This document shows, one piece after another, positions 1-8,189 of a stretch of DNA of 64,000 nt. Below the pieces are notes generated by a model. That model saw only the letters and a list, made by a program, of their open reading frames with translations, was not told where the DNA came from and searched no databases. The position numbers and the translations under genes were made by a program. Source of the DNA: QKTW01 sp052161885 (GTDB lineage Bacteria; Bacteroidota; Bacteroidia; Chitinophagales; Chitinophagaceae); assembly GCA_052161885.1 (NCBI GenBank), contig CP197396.1, positions 3,782,001-3,846,000 on the forward strand. Reading direction: 5' to 3'. Positions within the stretch are counted from its first letter, which is position 1, and the number at the start of each line of letters is the position of its first letter.

Positions 1-1
1 C

Positions 2-478
2 CGGTACGAACAATACAAGGATGCATTAAAAGAAGACCGCGTGCAGCTGGACCACAGCGAAAAGAAATTCGGTACAGTAGGTGCTGTAGCACTTGACATA
101 CATGGAAACATAGCAGCAGCAACATCTACCGGCGGTATGACCAACAAGCGTTATGGCCGCATCGGCGACAGCCCGCTGATAGGAGCCGGCACTTATGCCA
201 ATAATAAAACCTGTGCCGTGTCCTGCACGGGTCATGGTGAATTATTTATCCGCACAGTAGTGGCCCATGAAGTTTCTTCTTTAATGCGTTATGGCGGGAA
301 AACACTTGAAGAAGCAACAGACGAAGTTGTGAAGAAGCAATTGGTGGAAATAGGCGGAGAAGGTGGACTGATCGCGGTGGATACTGAAGGTAATGTATCC
401 CTGTCGTTTAATTCGGAAGGCATGTACCGCGGCTATAGAAAAAGTAATGGTGAAAGCAGGGTAGCTATCTACAAATAA
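2..478 (+). CDS. iaaA: Isoaspartyl peptidase / L-asparaginase, C-terminal part (5' end outside window)
   Basis: N-terminal nucleophile (Ntn) hydrolase of the plant-type asparaginase family, which removes isoaspartyl residues and, in cyanophycin users, splits the beta-Asp-Arg dipeptide released by cyanophycinase. The reading frame is open from the first bases of the window, so the alpha subunit and true start are missing. The autocleavage site is visible: the Thr of GTVGAVALD (codon at 74-76) becomes the N-terminal nucleophile of the beta subunit. Downstream are the substrate-loop motifs STGGMTNKRYGRIGDSP and CTGHGE. It converges on cyanophycinase, and cyanophycin synthetase follows, so a role in the last step of cyanophycin breakdown is a sound inference. 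A general protein-repair role is the alternative. Confidence 0.93.
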   Translation, partial: RYEQYKDALKEDRVQLDHSEKKFGTVGAVALDIHGNIAAATSTGGMTNKRYGRIGDSPLIGAGTYANNKTCAVSCTGHGELFIRTVVAHEVSSLMRYGGKTLEEATDEVVKKQLVEIGGEGGLIAVDTEGNVSLSFNSEGMYRGYRKSNGESRVAIYK

Positions 479-481
479 AAG

Positions 482-579
482 AAAACCGCAAAGATCTCCG
501 GGATGCTGCAAAAGTGCGCAAAATCTTTGATCAATTACTTTGCATATCTCTGCGCTTCTTGGCGTGCTTTGCGGTTTTT
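482..579. repeat. CTTTGCGG-type intergenic repeat with 12-bp inverted ends
   Basis: The gap between the convergent iaaA and cphB genes holds a 12-bp inverted repeat, AAAACCGCAAAG at 482-493 and CTTTGCGGTTTT at 567-578. Positions 538-579 align closely with another intergenic copy at 55985-56023 (CTTTGC, then a CTCTGCG-like core, then CTTTGCGGTT). Related sequence also flanks the GxxExxY gene near 27.9-28.4 kb. It may also work as a bidirectional terminator, since the right arm runs into TTTTT. Confidence 0.6.
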
Positions 580-587
580 ATATAATC

Positions 588-1469
588 TTATTTGCCGTTG
601 TTTACAGTTTCCATTTCCTGCATAGAAGGCTCAAACTTGCGGCTGGCAGAGTCGTAGACATTGCCTTGCTCCATAATGTGCACCTTGAGGTTCTCTACAG
701 AAATAGGACGGTTAAATTCGATGTCTGCAATATTATTGTAGCCTACGTGTTGCCCGTCGATAATGATAACCGCGCCCGAACCGATCGTTTCCATGATATG
801 GCCTTCGCGTATGATAACGCCGGTGTCTTCTCCGAGTCCTATGCCTATAGCGCCGGGATTGGTAGCTACAGCCTGTGCCAGGCGAAGAAAGCGGCCGCGT
901 TTATCAAAATGGGAGTCTATGATCACCCCCTGTACAAATGCCAGGCCCGTCGTGATCTTCACTTCGCCTTTCAGGTGCGCAATAGCGGCGTTGCCTTCAT
1001 AGATCATGGTATTGGACATGGCCATGGCGCCGGCGCTGGTACCCGAGATCACAAAATTTTCATCGCGGTATCTTGTCTGCAGGATGTCCAGTATTTCTGT
1101 ACCTCCAAAAATAGCAGTAAGGCGCAACTGGTTTCCGCCGGAAAACATCAGACCATTACAGTTCCGTACGCGTTCTATATATTCTTGTTTCGCAGCATCT
1201 TCCCGGTTGCGGATAGAAAGGATGCCCACATTGTGATAGCCGCATTTAGCAAAAGCATCGAGGTAATTCTGGCCTACCTCGTCCGGTATCATAGAAGCTG
1301 TAGTAATTACTTCAATACGGCTGTCAGGTCCACCGATAAGAGCTCCTACTTTTTTCAGGATGCCCAGTTCAAAAAAGTTCAGGTTATTTCTCTGGATAAT
1401 ACCCAATTCCAGGTTTGTTCCTTTGTCCTCGGCCCCGCCGATAGAGACCAGTATTCCTTTAGGAGTCAT
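588..1469 (-). CDS. cphB: Cyanophycinase (peptidase S51)
   Basis: 293-residue serine exopeptidase of family S51 that hydrolyses cyanophycin, multi-L-arginyl-poly-L-aspartate, to beta-Asp-Arg dipeptides. Visible features are the N-terminal VSIGGAEDK motif, FSGGNQ at about 109-114, and the nucleophile elbow GTSAGA with Ser145. Length matches the family, which runs from about 270 to 300 residues. The ATG start leaves a 158-bp divergent gap to cyanophycin synthetase, which probably holds both promoters. The 3' end faces the isoaspartyl peptidase. Synthesis, depolymerisation and dipeptide cleavage therefore sit together. No signal peptide is seen, which fits an intracellular enzyme. Confidence 0.95.
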   Translation of the reverse strand: MTPKGILVSIGGAEDKGTNLELGIIQRNNLNFFELGILKKVGALIGGPDSRIEVITTASMIPDEVGQNYLDAFAKCGYHNVGILSIRNREDAAKQEYIERVRNCNGLMFSGGNQLRLTAIFGGTEILDILQTRYRDENFVISGTSAGAMAMSNTMIYEGNAAIAHLKGEVKITTGLAFVQGVIIDSHFDKRGRFLRLAQAVATNPGAIGIGLGEDTGVIIREGHIMETIGSGAVIIIDGQHVGYNNIADIEFNRPISVENLKVHIMEQGNVYDSASRKFEPSMQEMETVNNGK

Positions 1470-1627
1470 GTGCTATTTGAAAAAATAAACCGCAAACTTA
1501 ACGGAATAATAATGTAAAAGGTGATAAAAGCTTGTTATCTCCTGTAAAAAATAATACTTTAATACCAGCCTTAATATTTTTAAATGGTTATATTCAGGTC
1601 AATAAACAGTAAAATTTTTTTTCCCTT

Positions 1628-4246
1628 ATGCAGATTCTGGATATTAAAACAATGAGCGGACCAAATTACTGGTCTGCAAACCGCCACCAGCTTATTGTAA
1701 TGCTGCTGGATCTTGAGGACCTGGAGCAAAAGCCTACCAATACAATACCCGGTTTTCTGGACCGGCTCAAAGCAATGATGCCATCCCTGTATGATCATCG
1801 CTGCTCCGAAGGGGTGCCAGGCGGATTTTTCTCACGTGTGGCGGAAGGTACATGGATGGGACATGTTATTGAACACATAGCTCTTGAAATACAAACACTT
1901 GCGGGTATGGATTGTGGTTTCGGACGTACCCGCGAAAGCGATAAGCCCGGCGTTTATCATGTAGTTTTTTCTTATTATGAAGCCAAAGCCGGTGTATATG
2001 CAGCCAAAGCATCTGTAGCCATTGCAGAAGCGCTCATCGAAGGCAAAGACTACGACCTGGACAGCGATATCCGCAGGCTGCGCGAAATAAGGGAAGAAGA
2101 GCGGCTGGGGCCAAGCACAGGATCGATAGTGGAAGAAGCCATACGCCGTAAAATACCTTTCATACGGTTAAATAAACATTCGCTGGTACAGCTGGGTTAT
2201 GGCCGCAATCAACGGAGGATACAGGCTACTATTGCCAGTACAACCAGCAGCATAGCTGTAGAGCTGGCATGCGATAAAGAAGATACCAAAAACCTGCTGG
2301 AAGCCGCGGAAGTGCCGGTGCCGCGGGGAACCATTGTGTATGATGAGGAAGACCTGCGCCGGGCAATAGACCGGATCGGGTTTCCGCTCGTTACCAAGCC
2401 GCTGAACGGGAACCATGGTAAAGGTGCTACCACCAATCTCAACAATTGGGATGATACATTGGCCGGCATGCTGGCGGCACAGAAGTATTCCAAAGCCGTT
2501 ATTTGTGAAAAATTTATTACAGGTCGTGACCACCGCGTGCTGGTGATCAACTACAAATTTGTAGCTGCAGCATTGCGTACACCGGCATCTGTAAAAGGCG
2601 ACGGGAAACATACTATCAAGCAACTGATCGATATTGTAAACAGCGATCCGCGCCGGGGTTTCGGGCATGAAAAAGTGCTTACCGAAATAAGTATCGATAC
2701 TGCAACAGAAAATATTCTCCGCGATAAAAACCTTACGCTTGAAAGTGTATTGGCCGATGGAGAGGAGCTGTGGTTAAAACCTACGGCAAATCTCAGTACC
2801 GGAGGTACGGCAACGGATGTTACAGATCATGTGCATCCCAGCAATATTATCCTGTGTGAGCGTATAGCCCGCATCATAGGTCTGGATATATGCGGTATAG
2901 ACATCATGGCTGATGACCTGGAAACACCTATTGGCGAGAACGGTGGTGCTGTGCTGGAAGTAAATGCGGCACCGGGCTTCCGGATGCACCTGGAGCCGAC
3001 AGAAGGGCTGCCGCGAAATGTAGCAGAACCTGTGATAGACATGCTGTACCCGCCGGGCAGTTCTGCACGTATACCCATTATTGCTATTACCGGTACCAAC
3101 GGTAAAACCACCACTACACGCATGATAGCTCATATCATGAAGCAGACCGGTGCCAATGTGGGATACACAACAACCGATGGCGTGTACATACAAAACCAAC
3201 TGATGATGAAGGGCGATTGCACCGGGCCAAAATCAGCAGAATTTGTATTGAAAGACCCTACGGTAGATATAGCTGTGCTGGAATGTGCGCGTGGCGGCAT
3301 ACTGCGCGCCGGGCTGGGCTTTCATAAATGTAATGTCGCTGTAGTGACCAATGTGGCCGGCGATCACCTGGGCCTTGGCGGCATCGATACGATTGAAAAA
3401 CTGGCGCGTGTAAAAGCAGTAGTGCCCAAAACTGTGCTGGAAAACGGTTATGTAATCCTCAATGCCGACGATGATCTTGCATTTGCCATGCAGGAAGAAC
3501 TGAAATGCAACATCGCTCTTTTCTCTGTAAGCGATAAGAATCCGCGCATCAAAGCACATTGCGAAAAGAATGGCATAGCAGCTATTTATGAAAATGGCTA
3601 TATCACCATCATGAAAGGCAACTGGAAGATACGTGTAGAAAAAGTAACCAATGTGCCGATCACCTTCTCAGGTACCGCGGAGTTCAATATTGCCAATACA
3701 CTTGGTGCGATACTGGCTGCATATGTTTCTGATGTAAAAATGGAAGATATTCGCCTCGCCTGCCAGACGTTCATTCCGTCGCCGGTACTTACGCCGGGCC
3801 GCATGAACATCTTCAAGTTCCGCGACTTTACAGTAATGCTCGATTATGCACACAATACGCACGGTATGCAGGCCATTGGCAAATTTGTATCACAGGTAAA
3901 TGCATCGCACAAAGTAGGCGTCATTGCCGGTGTGGGCGACAGGCGTGATGAAGATACCATCTCGATTGGCGAAGAAGCTGCGAAAACTTTTGATGAGATC
4001 ATCATACGCCAGGACAAAAATCTGCGAGGCCGCACCGACCAGGAGATCATTGATCTTATACTGAAAGGCATAGCGGGTGTATCAAAAGATATAAAAGTGC
4101 ACGTTATCCCCAAAGAGCGTGAAGCCATTGATTTTGCTATAAAAAATGCCCGGAAAGATTCATTTATTACTATCATCAGCGATGTGGTGCCTGATGCGCT
4201 GGAGCAGGTAAAAGAGTATAAAGAACTGGAAGGAAGCGTGTTTTAG
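1628..4246 (+). CDS. cphA: Cyanophycin synthetase
   Basis: 872-residue two-domain ligase that builds cyanophycin by ATP-dependent addition of Asp to the backbone and Arg to each side-chain carboxylate. The N-terminal region is followed by an ATP-grasp domain at about 220-480, with KPLNGNHGKGATTNL and the metal-binding stretch GAVLEVNAAPGFRMH. A Mur-ligase-like domain follows, with its P-loop GTNGKTTTTR at about 488 and a Mur-type LDYAHN motif near 740. Length is as expected for the family (870-900). The ATG lies just after a T-rich tract and no strong Shine-Dalgarno is present, as is usual in Bacteroidota. A hairpin terminator follows the gene. The polymer is a nitrogen, carbon and energy store. 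Confidence 0.97.
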   Translation: MQILDIKTMSGPNYWSANRHQLIVMLLDLEDLEQKPTNTIPGFLDRLKAMMPSLYDHRCSEGVPGGFFSRVAEGTWMGHVIEHIALEIQTLAGMDCGFGRTRESDKPGVYHVVFSYYEAKAGVYAAKASVAIAEALIEGKDYDLDSDIRRLREIREEERLGPSTGSIVEEAIRRKIPFIRLNKHSLVQLGYGRNQRRIQATIASTTSSIAVELACDKEDTKNLLEAAEVPVPRGTIVYDEEDLRRAIDRIGFPLVTKPLNGNHGKGATTNLNNWDDTLAGMLAAQKYSKAVICEKFITGRDHRVLVINYKFVAAALRTPASVKGDGKHTIKQLIDIVNSDPRRGFGHEKVLTEISIDTATENILRDKNLTLESVLADGEELWLKPTANLSTGGTATDVTDHVHPSNIILCERIARIIGLDICGIDIMADDLETPIGENGGAVLEVNAAPGFRMHLEPTEGLPRNVAEPVIDMLYPPGSSARIPIIAITGTNGKTTTTRMIAHIMKQTGANVGYTTTDGVYIQNQLMMKGDCTGPKSAEFVLKDPTVDIAVLECARGGILRAGLGFHKCNVAVVTNVAGDHLGLGGIDTIEKLARVKAVVPKTVLENGYVILNADDDLAFAMQEELKCNIALFSVSDKNPRIKAHCEKNGIAAIYENGYITIMKGNWKIRVEKVTNVPITFSGTAEFNIANTLGAILAAYVSDVKMEDIRLACQTFIPSPVLTPGRMNIFKFRDFTVMLDYAHNTHGMQAIGKFVSQVNASHKVGVIAGVGDRRDEDTISIGEEAAKTFDEIIIRQDKNLRGRTDQEIIDLILKGIAGVSKDIKVHVIPKEREAIDFAIKNARKDSFITIISDVVPDALEQVKEYKELEGSVF

Positions 4247-4270
4247 CAAAAAAGTATAAAACAGGATTAA

Positions 4271-4300
4271 AGGCAGGAGCATTATGTTCCTGCCTTTTTG
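4271..4300 (+). terminator. Rho-independent terminator after cphA
   Basis: An 8-bp stem AGGCAGGA / TCCTGCCT (4271-4278 and 4288-4295) with a 9-nt loop, followed by TTTTG. It lies between convergent genes and probably ends the cphA transcript. Confidence 0.75.
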
Positions 4301-4308
4301 TTTGAGGA

Positions 4309-5001
4309 TTACAGGGGCTGGTCGGTAGTTTGGGGTTTCTTCTTAAAGCTGAAATTTACAAACGGTGTAACCCGGTGCCCGATCCTGTTGAGCAGGCCTA
4401 TCTGTACCAATCGCCCTTCTTTACAGGTATTGAATAAGGCAAATTGCACTCCTTTGCCGTGGGTGGTTTTGTTACGCAGGAAAGCACAGATCACGCCCTT
4501 GAAATTATAGTGCAGGTTCATTATGCCTGTCAGCTCCAGTCCCTGAGACTCCTGTTCAAAGCCTACAAAACCATTTACACAAAACCCTCTTACCGAAGCC
4601 CCGGCCATGTGCCCGCCAAGGCTTACAGAGATCCCGTTTATGGTTGTATTGCTGGTTGTGTCGTCCGGGAACGGAGTGAAATTTCCTGTGAAGTGGCTGT
4701 CTTTCATACTGTCCCTTTGAAAAGCGGATATAAATGTTTCAATCGACACAAACAAGGCCACTAAAGGCCCGGCAGGATCTAATTCAATATTTACGCCATT
4801 TACGTTTAGTGTGTCCGCATTTATCCACGGGCCTGCAGCCAGTCCCAATGCCAGTCCGTTGATCTGTGTGTTTTTGCTGACAGGAGTAGTAAAAATAAAA
4901 TTACACACGCGAAGGTGCTTAGTGGCTGAACTGTCTGTAATATGTGCCATAACATTATGGCTGCAGACGAGCAACAACAGGGAATAGAAAAGCTTTCTCA
5001 T
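4309..5001 (-). CDS. Secreted or outer-membrane protein with glycine-rich repeats, function unknown
   Basis: 230-residue protein with a signal peptide (basic MRK start, hydrophobic FYSLLLLVCS stretch, probable cleavage after VMA). The mature part has alternating hydrophobic and glycine strands such as INGLALGLAAGPW, GISVSLGGHMAGASVRG and GLELTGIMNLHYNFKGV, ending VTPFVNFSFKKK. These 'GxxxGxxN' turns recall short surface-repeat proteins of the LA_2272-like type in Bacteroidota and Leptospira. That likeness comes from pattern memory and is only tentative. The gene is monocistronic between cphA (convergent) and the Crp/Fnr gene upstream on the same strand. No function is assigned. Confidence 0.7.
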   Translation of the reverse strand: MRKLFYSLLLLVCSHNVMAHITDSSATKHLRVCNFIFTTPVSKNTQINGLALGLAAGPWINADTLNVNGVNIELDPAGPLVALFVSIETFISAFQRDSMKDSHFTGNFTPFPDDTTSNTTINGISVSLGGHMAGASVRGFCVNGFVGFEQESQGLELTGIMNLHYNFKGVICAFLRNKTTHGKGVQFALFNTCKEGRLVQIGLLNRIGHRVTPFVNFSFKKKPQTTDQPL

Positions 5002-5065
5002 AACGGATTATTTTATGTAAAGCTATTTCTGTGCCCGCTGCAAAAAATTGACATTGGTCAAATTC

Positions 5066-5641
5066 CTATGCCTGGCTGAACTTTTTCCGGATGCGGCTTA
5101 ATGTTTCCTGTTGCATGTTCAGAAAAGTAGCGATATACTTGAGCGGCACCCGCTGCAACAGTGTAGGATACTGCTCCATAAAATATTTATATTTCTCCTC
5201 GCCTGTCTGGTTGCGCAGCATAGCCATACGCTGCTCGCTGATGTGCAGGTAATGTTCGGTAAGCACGCGGGTGATGAAGTTGAATTCCATATGAGCCTTA
5301 TAGATACGCTGCAGCTGCTCGTAATGCAGGCGTGCCAGTGTTACAGGTTCCAGCGTTTCAATAAATTCATAACCGGGTGTACGTGTATAAAAGCTGTTTA
5401 CTGAGATGACGAGATATCCTTCCGGCATCAGGCGGGTGGTAATGTCTGTATCGTCTTTAAGATAGTAAGACCGCAGCAGCCCGTCGAGCACCATACATAC
5501 ATGATCCGACCGCTGGCCGCTACGTAGCAGCAGATGTTTGCGTGGCAGGGAAATGATCTCGGTTTCTGCTTCCAGCATGGTTCTGAGCTGCTCTGAAACA
5601 GGGTAAATACTGTTGCATCTTTCCAGGAAATTATTCAGCAT
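5066..5641 (-). CDS. Crp/Fnr family transcriptional regulator
   Basis: 191-residue regulator with an N-terminal cyclic-nucleotide-binding-like beta-barrel (residues about 10-120, with LPRKHLLLRSGQRSDHVCMVLDG) and a C-terminal region ending in a helix-turn-helix (VPLKYIATFLNMQQETLSRIRKKF). It lacks the Cys set of oxygen-sensing Fnr proteins and a clear cAMP phosphate-binding cassette. It therefore belongs to the common Bacteroidota group of Crp-like proteins whose ligand is unknown. The gene is divergent from the ketoacyl synthase with a 97-bp shared upstream region, so it might regulate that gene, but no operator is evident. Confidence 0.9.
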   Translation of the reverse strand: MLNNFLERCNSIYPVSEQLRTMLEAETEIISLPRKHLLLRSGQRSDHVCMVLDGLLRSYYLKDDTDITTRLMPEGYLVISVNSFYTRTPGYEFIETLEPVTLARLHYEQLQRIYKAHMEFNFITRVLTEHYLHISEQRMAMLRNQTGEEKYKYFMEQYPTLLQRVPLKYIATFLNMQQETLSRIRKKFSQA

Positions 5642-5738
5642 TTGCGGCGGGCTTATTTATCTAAAAATATCAATATTTTTCGGGTAGTAATTGTCATTTA
5701 GTTTTTTGAATTTTGCTTTTTGAATTTTATCATAATCT

Positions 5739-6956
5739 ATGGCACGTGTTGTAATTACCGGATTGGGAATTTATTCTTCACTCGGAAAGAATAAGGAAGA
5801 AGTAGCAAAGTCGTTGTTTGAAGGCCGATCCGGTATAATACTGGATCTCAAACGAAAGGAAATGGGTTACCGCTCCGGTCTTACCGGCTTTGTGGAACGC
5901 CCGCAGCTTAAGGGCCTGCTGGACCGCCGCTCGCGGATCATGATGCCGGAACATGCCGAATTTGCCTACATGGCCACTATTGAAGCACTTGCTCAGGCCG
6001 GTATGGATGCAGATTATTTTGACACGCACGAAACGGGGATTATTTATGGTAATGACAGCTGCGCACAGCCGGTAATAGAAGCCATAGACCTGATCCGCGA
6101 AAAGAAAGATACGATGATGGTAGGTTCCGGCTCTGTATTCCAGGTGCTGAACTCTACAGTTACCATGAACCTCGCCACCATATTCCGTCTGCGTGGTGTA
6201 AACTTTACTATAAGTGCTGCCTGTGCCAGCGGTTCGCACTCTATCGGTATGGGATATATGTTTATCAAACAGGGGCTGCAGGATCGTGTATTGTGCGGTG
6301 GCGCTCAGGAAGTGAACATTTACTCTATGCCGAACTTCGATGCGCTGGGTACATTTTCTTTACGTGAAGACACCCCGGCAAAAGCTTCGCGTCCATTTGA
6401 CCGCGACCGTGATGGCCTGGTGCCCGGAGGCGGTGCCGCAACTGTAGTCTTGGAGAGCCTTGAATCTGCACAGGCGCGTGGTGCCAATATATTGGCGGAG
6501 GTGATCGGCTATGGTTTTTCTTCAAACGGACAGCATATTTCCAATCCAAGTGTAGAAGGGCAGGTTCGCTCTATCAACCGTGCATTGAAAGATTCGGGTA
6601 TGTCGGCAAAAGATATTCAATATATAAATGCACATGCTACGTCTACACCTGCAGGTGATGGCAGCGAGGCAGAAGCGATCTTTGAGGTGTTTGGCGGAAA
6701 AGTGCCGGTAAGCTCTACAAAATCAATGACAGGTCATGAATGCTGGATGGCGGGGGCTAGTGAAATCGTTTATTCCATGCTGATGATGCAGAACAGTTTT
6801 ATGGCGCCGAATATCAATTTTGAAAACCCGGATGAGCACTCAGCCAAGATTAACGTGCTCCCGGAGACGCTGCAGCAGGATTTTGATCTGTTTCTCAGCA
6901 ATTCTTTTGGCTTTGGCGGCACCAATTCGTCGCTCATAGTCCGTAAGTGGAAATAG
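5739..6956 (+). CDS. Beta-ketoacyl-ACP synthase family protein (FabF/FabB-like)
   Basis: 405-residue condensing enzyme of the KAS I/II type, which extends an acyl chain by decarboxylative condensation with malonyl-ACP. The Cys-His-His triad is visible: Cys162 in AACASGSHS, His299 in NAHATSTPAGD and His333 in SMTGHECWMAGASE. The loop around the second His (GHECWMAGA in place of the usual GHxxGAAG) is unlike the housekeeping FabF. The gene stands alone without fabD, fabG or acpP. It may serve a specialised lipid or pigment pathway, or act as an auxiliary FabB-like synthase. Length and the N-terminal RVVITGLG motif are typical. Confidence 0.9.
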   Translation: MARVVITGLGIYSSLGKNKEEVAKSLFEGRSGIILDLKRKEMGYRSGLTGFVERPQLKGLLDRRSRIMMPEHAEFAYMATIEALAQAGMDADYFDTHETGIIYGNDSCAQPVIEAIDLIREKKDTMMVGSGSVFQVLNSTVTMNLATIFRLRGVNFTISAACASGSHSIGMGYMFIKQGLQDRVLCGGAQEVNIYSMPNFDALGTFSLREDTPAKASRPFDRDRDGLVPGGGAATVVLESLESAQARGANILAEVIGYGFSSNGQHISNPSVEGQVRSINRALKDSGMSAKDIQYINAHATSTPAGDGSEAEAIFEVFGGKVPVSSTKSMTGHECWMAGASEIVYSMLMMQNSFMAPNINFENPDEHSAKINVLPETLQQDFDLFLSNSFGFGGTNSSLIVRKWK

Positions 6957-7013
6957 ACTGATCATTTATCGTGTACACAAACGCGAACGATAGAAGTAGC
7001 GTTGTCTTGGGTT

Positions 7014-7238
7014 CTAAGCCCTGGCAGCGCTTTTATATTGCCTGAGCGAAATGAAAAACGAATTGACAGCCAGCAGCAGCCAGGGCAGCTGTGCAAAGAT
7101 TTTTACTGTTTTCACATGGCTGCATACCAGAAAAAGGATAAAGCAGATATAAAACAGTGTACCGGCAATGGAAAAGATCAGGAAGGCCAGCTCTCCTTTT
7201 CTTTTTCTGAAGGATGATGGTTGACGGGACTTACTCAT
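7014..7238 (-). CDS. Small two-helix membrane protein, unknown
   Basis: 74 residues counted from the ATG at 7238. A frame open further upstream has no better start. The basic N-terminus (MSKSRQPSSFRKRKGE) is followed by two hydrophobic helices (LAFLIFSIAGTLFYICFILF and FAQLPWLLLAVNSFFISL) and a short basic tail, which suggests a cytoplasmic N-terminus and a helical hairpin in the inner membrane. I do not recognise a family. It is convergent with the ketoacyl synthase and lies downstream of the DUF5606 gene and its terminator. Coding status is plausible but not certain. Confidence 0.55.
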   Translation of the reverse strand: MSKSRQPSSFRKRKGELAFLIFSIAGTLFYICFILFLVCSHVKTVKIFAQLPWLLLAVNSFFISLRQYKSAARA

Positions 7239-7348
7239 ACTGATAGAGTATTGTTTCAGGCAGACATATTTGTTGTAACATAGAACGTATTTGGTACAGA
7301 TAAAATTACTGAACGCCCGCCGTATACTGTTTCCTTTCAAGGAAGGGG

Positions 7349-7382
7349 ATAAAAAAATCCCAGCCGTTGCAGACCGGGATTT
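7349..7382 (-). terminator. Rho-independent terminator of the DUF5606 gene
   Basis: On the minus strand the stem AAATCCC (7382-7376) pairs with GGGATTT (7361-7355) and is followed by further T residues, just after the stop of the gene at 7433-8092. Confidence 0.7.
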
Positions 7383-7432
7383 CCTGATATAAGAACTTTT
7401 CTAAAAGTACTCTTTGCATTGAGCAGGAAAGA

Positions 7433-8092
7433 CTACTCTTCTGTTTTTTTCTTTTTAGCAGCTGTTTTCTTAGGTTTTTCCTCAGCGGTAGCATCTTCAC
7501 CAAACAGGCCGGCAGCAACTTCTTCCTCAGTTTTCTTTTTGCGGGCTGTTTTTTTCGCAGGCTTTTCTTCGCCTTCAGCAACTTCAGCTTCTGCCTTTTT
7601 TGCTTTAGCTTTTTTTGCAGGCTTTTCTTCAGCGGCTTCTGTTTCTGTAACAGGAGCTTCTTCAGCAGCAGCTTCAGTAGTTTCCGGTTGCTGTATGAGA
7701 TATTCAAAATGCAGCAGGTCGTTTGCTTTCAGCAAGTCGTACCATTTCAGCATTTTTTTCATATCACTTACATACACACGTTCTTCATCAAATTCCGGAA
7801 AAATAGATTTGAAGTAAGCTTTGATAGTATTGTTATCAGCTTTCTGGGCGTTAGCAAGCGGAGTGGTTGCTTCGTTGTCTTTCATCAACTGAAACACTTC
7901 GTGCAGGCGCACATTTTCTCCGGTTGTATATACCTCAATGCTTTCCAGCGGAGTTACATTGTGCAGGCGCGCTGAGATAAATTTTGTGGATTTATCTGAC
8001 AGGTTGCGTACGATTGCACCATCACTTTTGGTGGCCAGCAATTGGAAAAGACCGCCTAAACCGGTCACGGCAACGATTTCTCTGTATTCCAT
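7433..8092 (-). CDS. DUF5606 domain protein with Lys/Ala-rich tail
   Basis: 219 residues. The first 145 or so match the conserved Bacteroidota DUF5606 family as I know it: a start of the type 'EIVAVTGLGGLFQLLATK', an SH3-like small beta domain, then a helical part ending VSDMKKMLKWYDLL. The remaining 70 residues are a low-complexity, alternating acidic, Ala and Lys tail (repeated EEKPAKKA-type motifs) that looks disordered and histone-H1-like. The function of the family is not known. The tail suggests binding to nucleic acid or ribosomes, which is inference only. The gene is last in its strand run and is followed by a terminator. Confidence 0.88.
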   Translation of the reverse strand: MEYREIVAVTGLGGLFQLLATKSDGAIVRNLSDKSTKFISARLHNVTPLESIEVYTTGENVRLHEVFQLMKDNEATTPLANAQKADNNTIKAYFKSIFPEFDEERVYVSDMKKMLKWYDLLKANDLLHFEYLIQQPETTEAAAEEAPVTETEAAEEKPAKKAKAKKAEAEVAEGEEKPAKKTARKKKTEEEVAAGLFGEDATAEEKPKKTAAKKKKTEE

Positions 8093-8102
8093 ACTAAACT
8101 TT

Positions 8103-8147
8103 GAAGGGAGGCAAAAATAACTTTTTTCACGTTATCTGCCTCCCTTC
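8103..8147. repeat. 11-bp inverted repeat downstream of the giant adhesin gene
   Basis: GAAGGGAGGCA (8103-8113) pairs perfectly with TGCCTCCCTTC (8137-8147), and an inner ATAAC/GTTAT pair extends the stem. It sits 43 bp beyond the stop codon of the adhesin gene and just upstream of the DUF5606 start. A terminator or a 3'-end stabiliser is likely, although no T tract follows on the minus strand. Confidence 0.5.
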
Positions 8148-8189
8148 GGAAATATTATTATTTATAATGTGCAGTTGTCTGCATTAAAT

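Noticed and set aside
540..1517. A 325-codon open frame on the plus strand opposite cyanophycinase
   Set aside because: It lies fully antisense to a gene with intact S51 motifs and its product has no family features. It is a shadow of the biased codon use on the other strand.
7002..7217. Plus-strand frame downstream of the ketoacyl synthase
   Set aside because: It is antisense to the two-helix membrane protein, with no start signal and a composition unlike a real protein. The minus-strand frame is more plausible.
7306..7817. Lysine- and serine-rich open frames around the DUF5606 tail
   Set aside because: They are other frames of the low-complexity Lys/Ala/Glu tail-coding sequence. Only the minus-strand frame with the DUF5606 domain is coherent.
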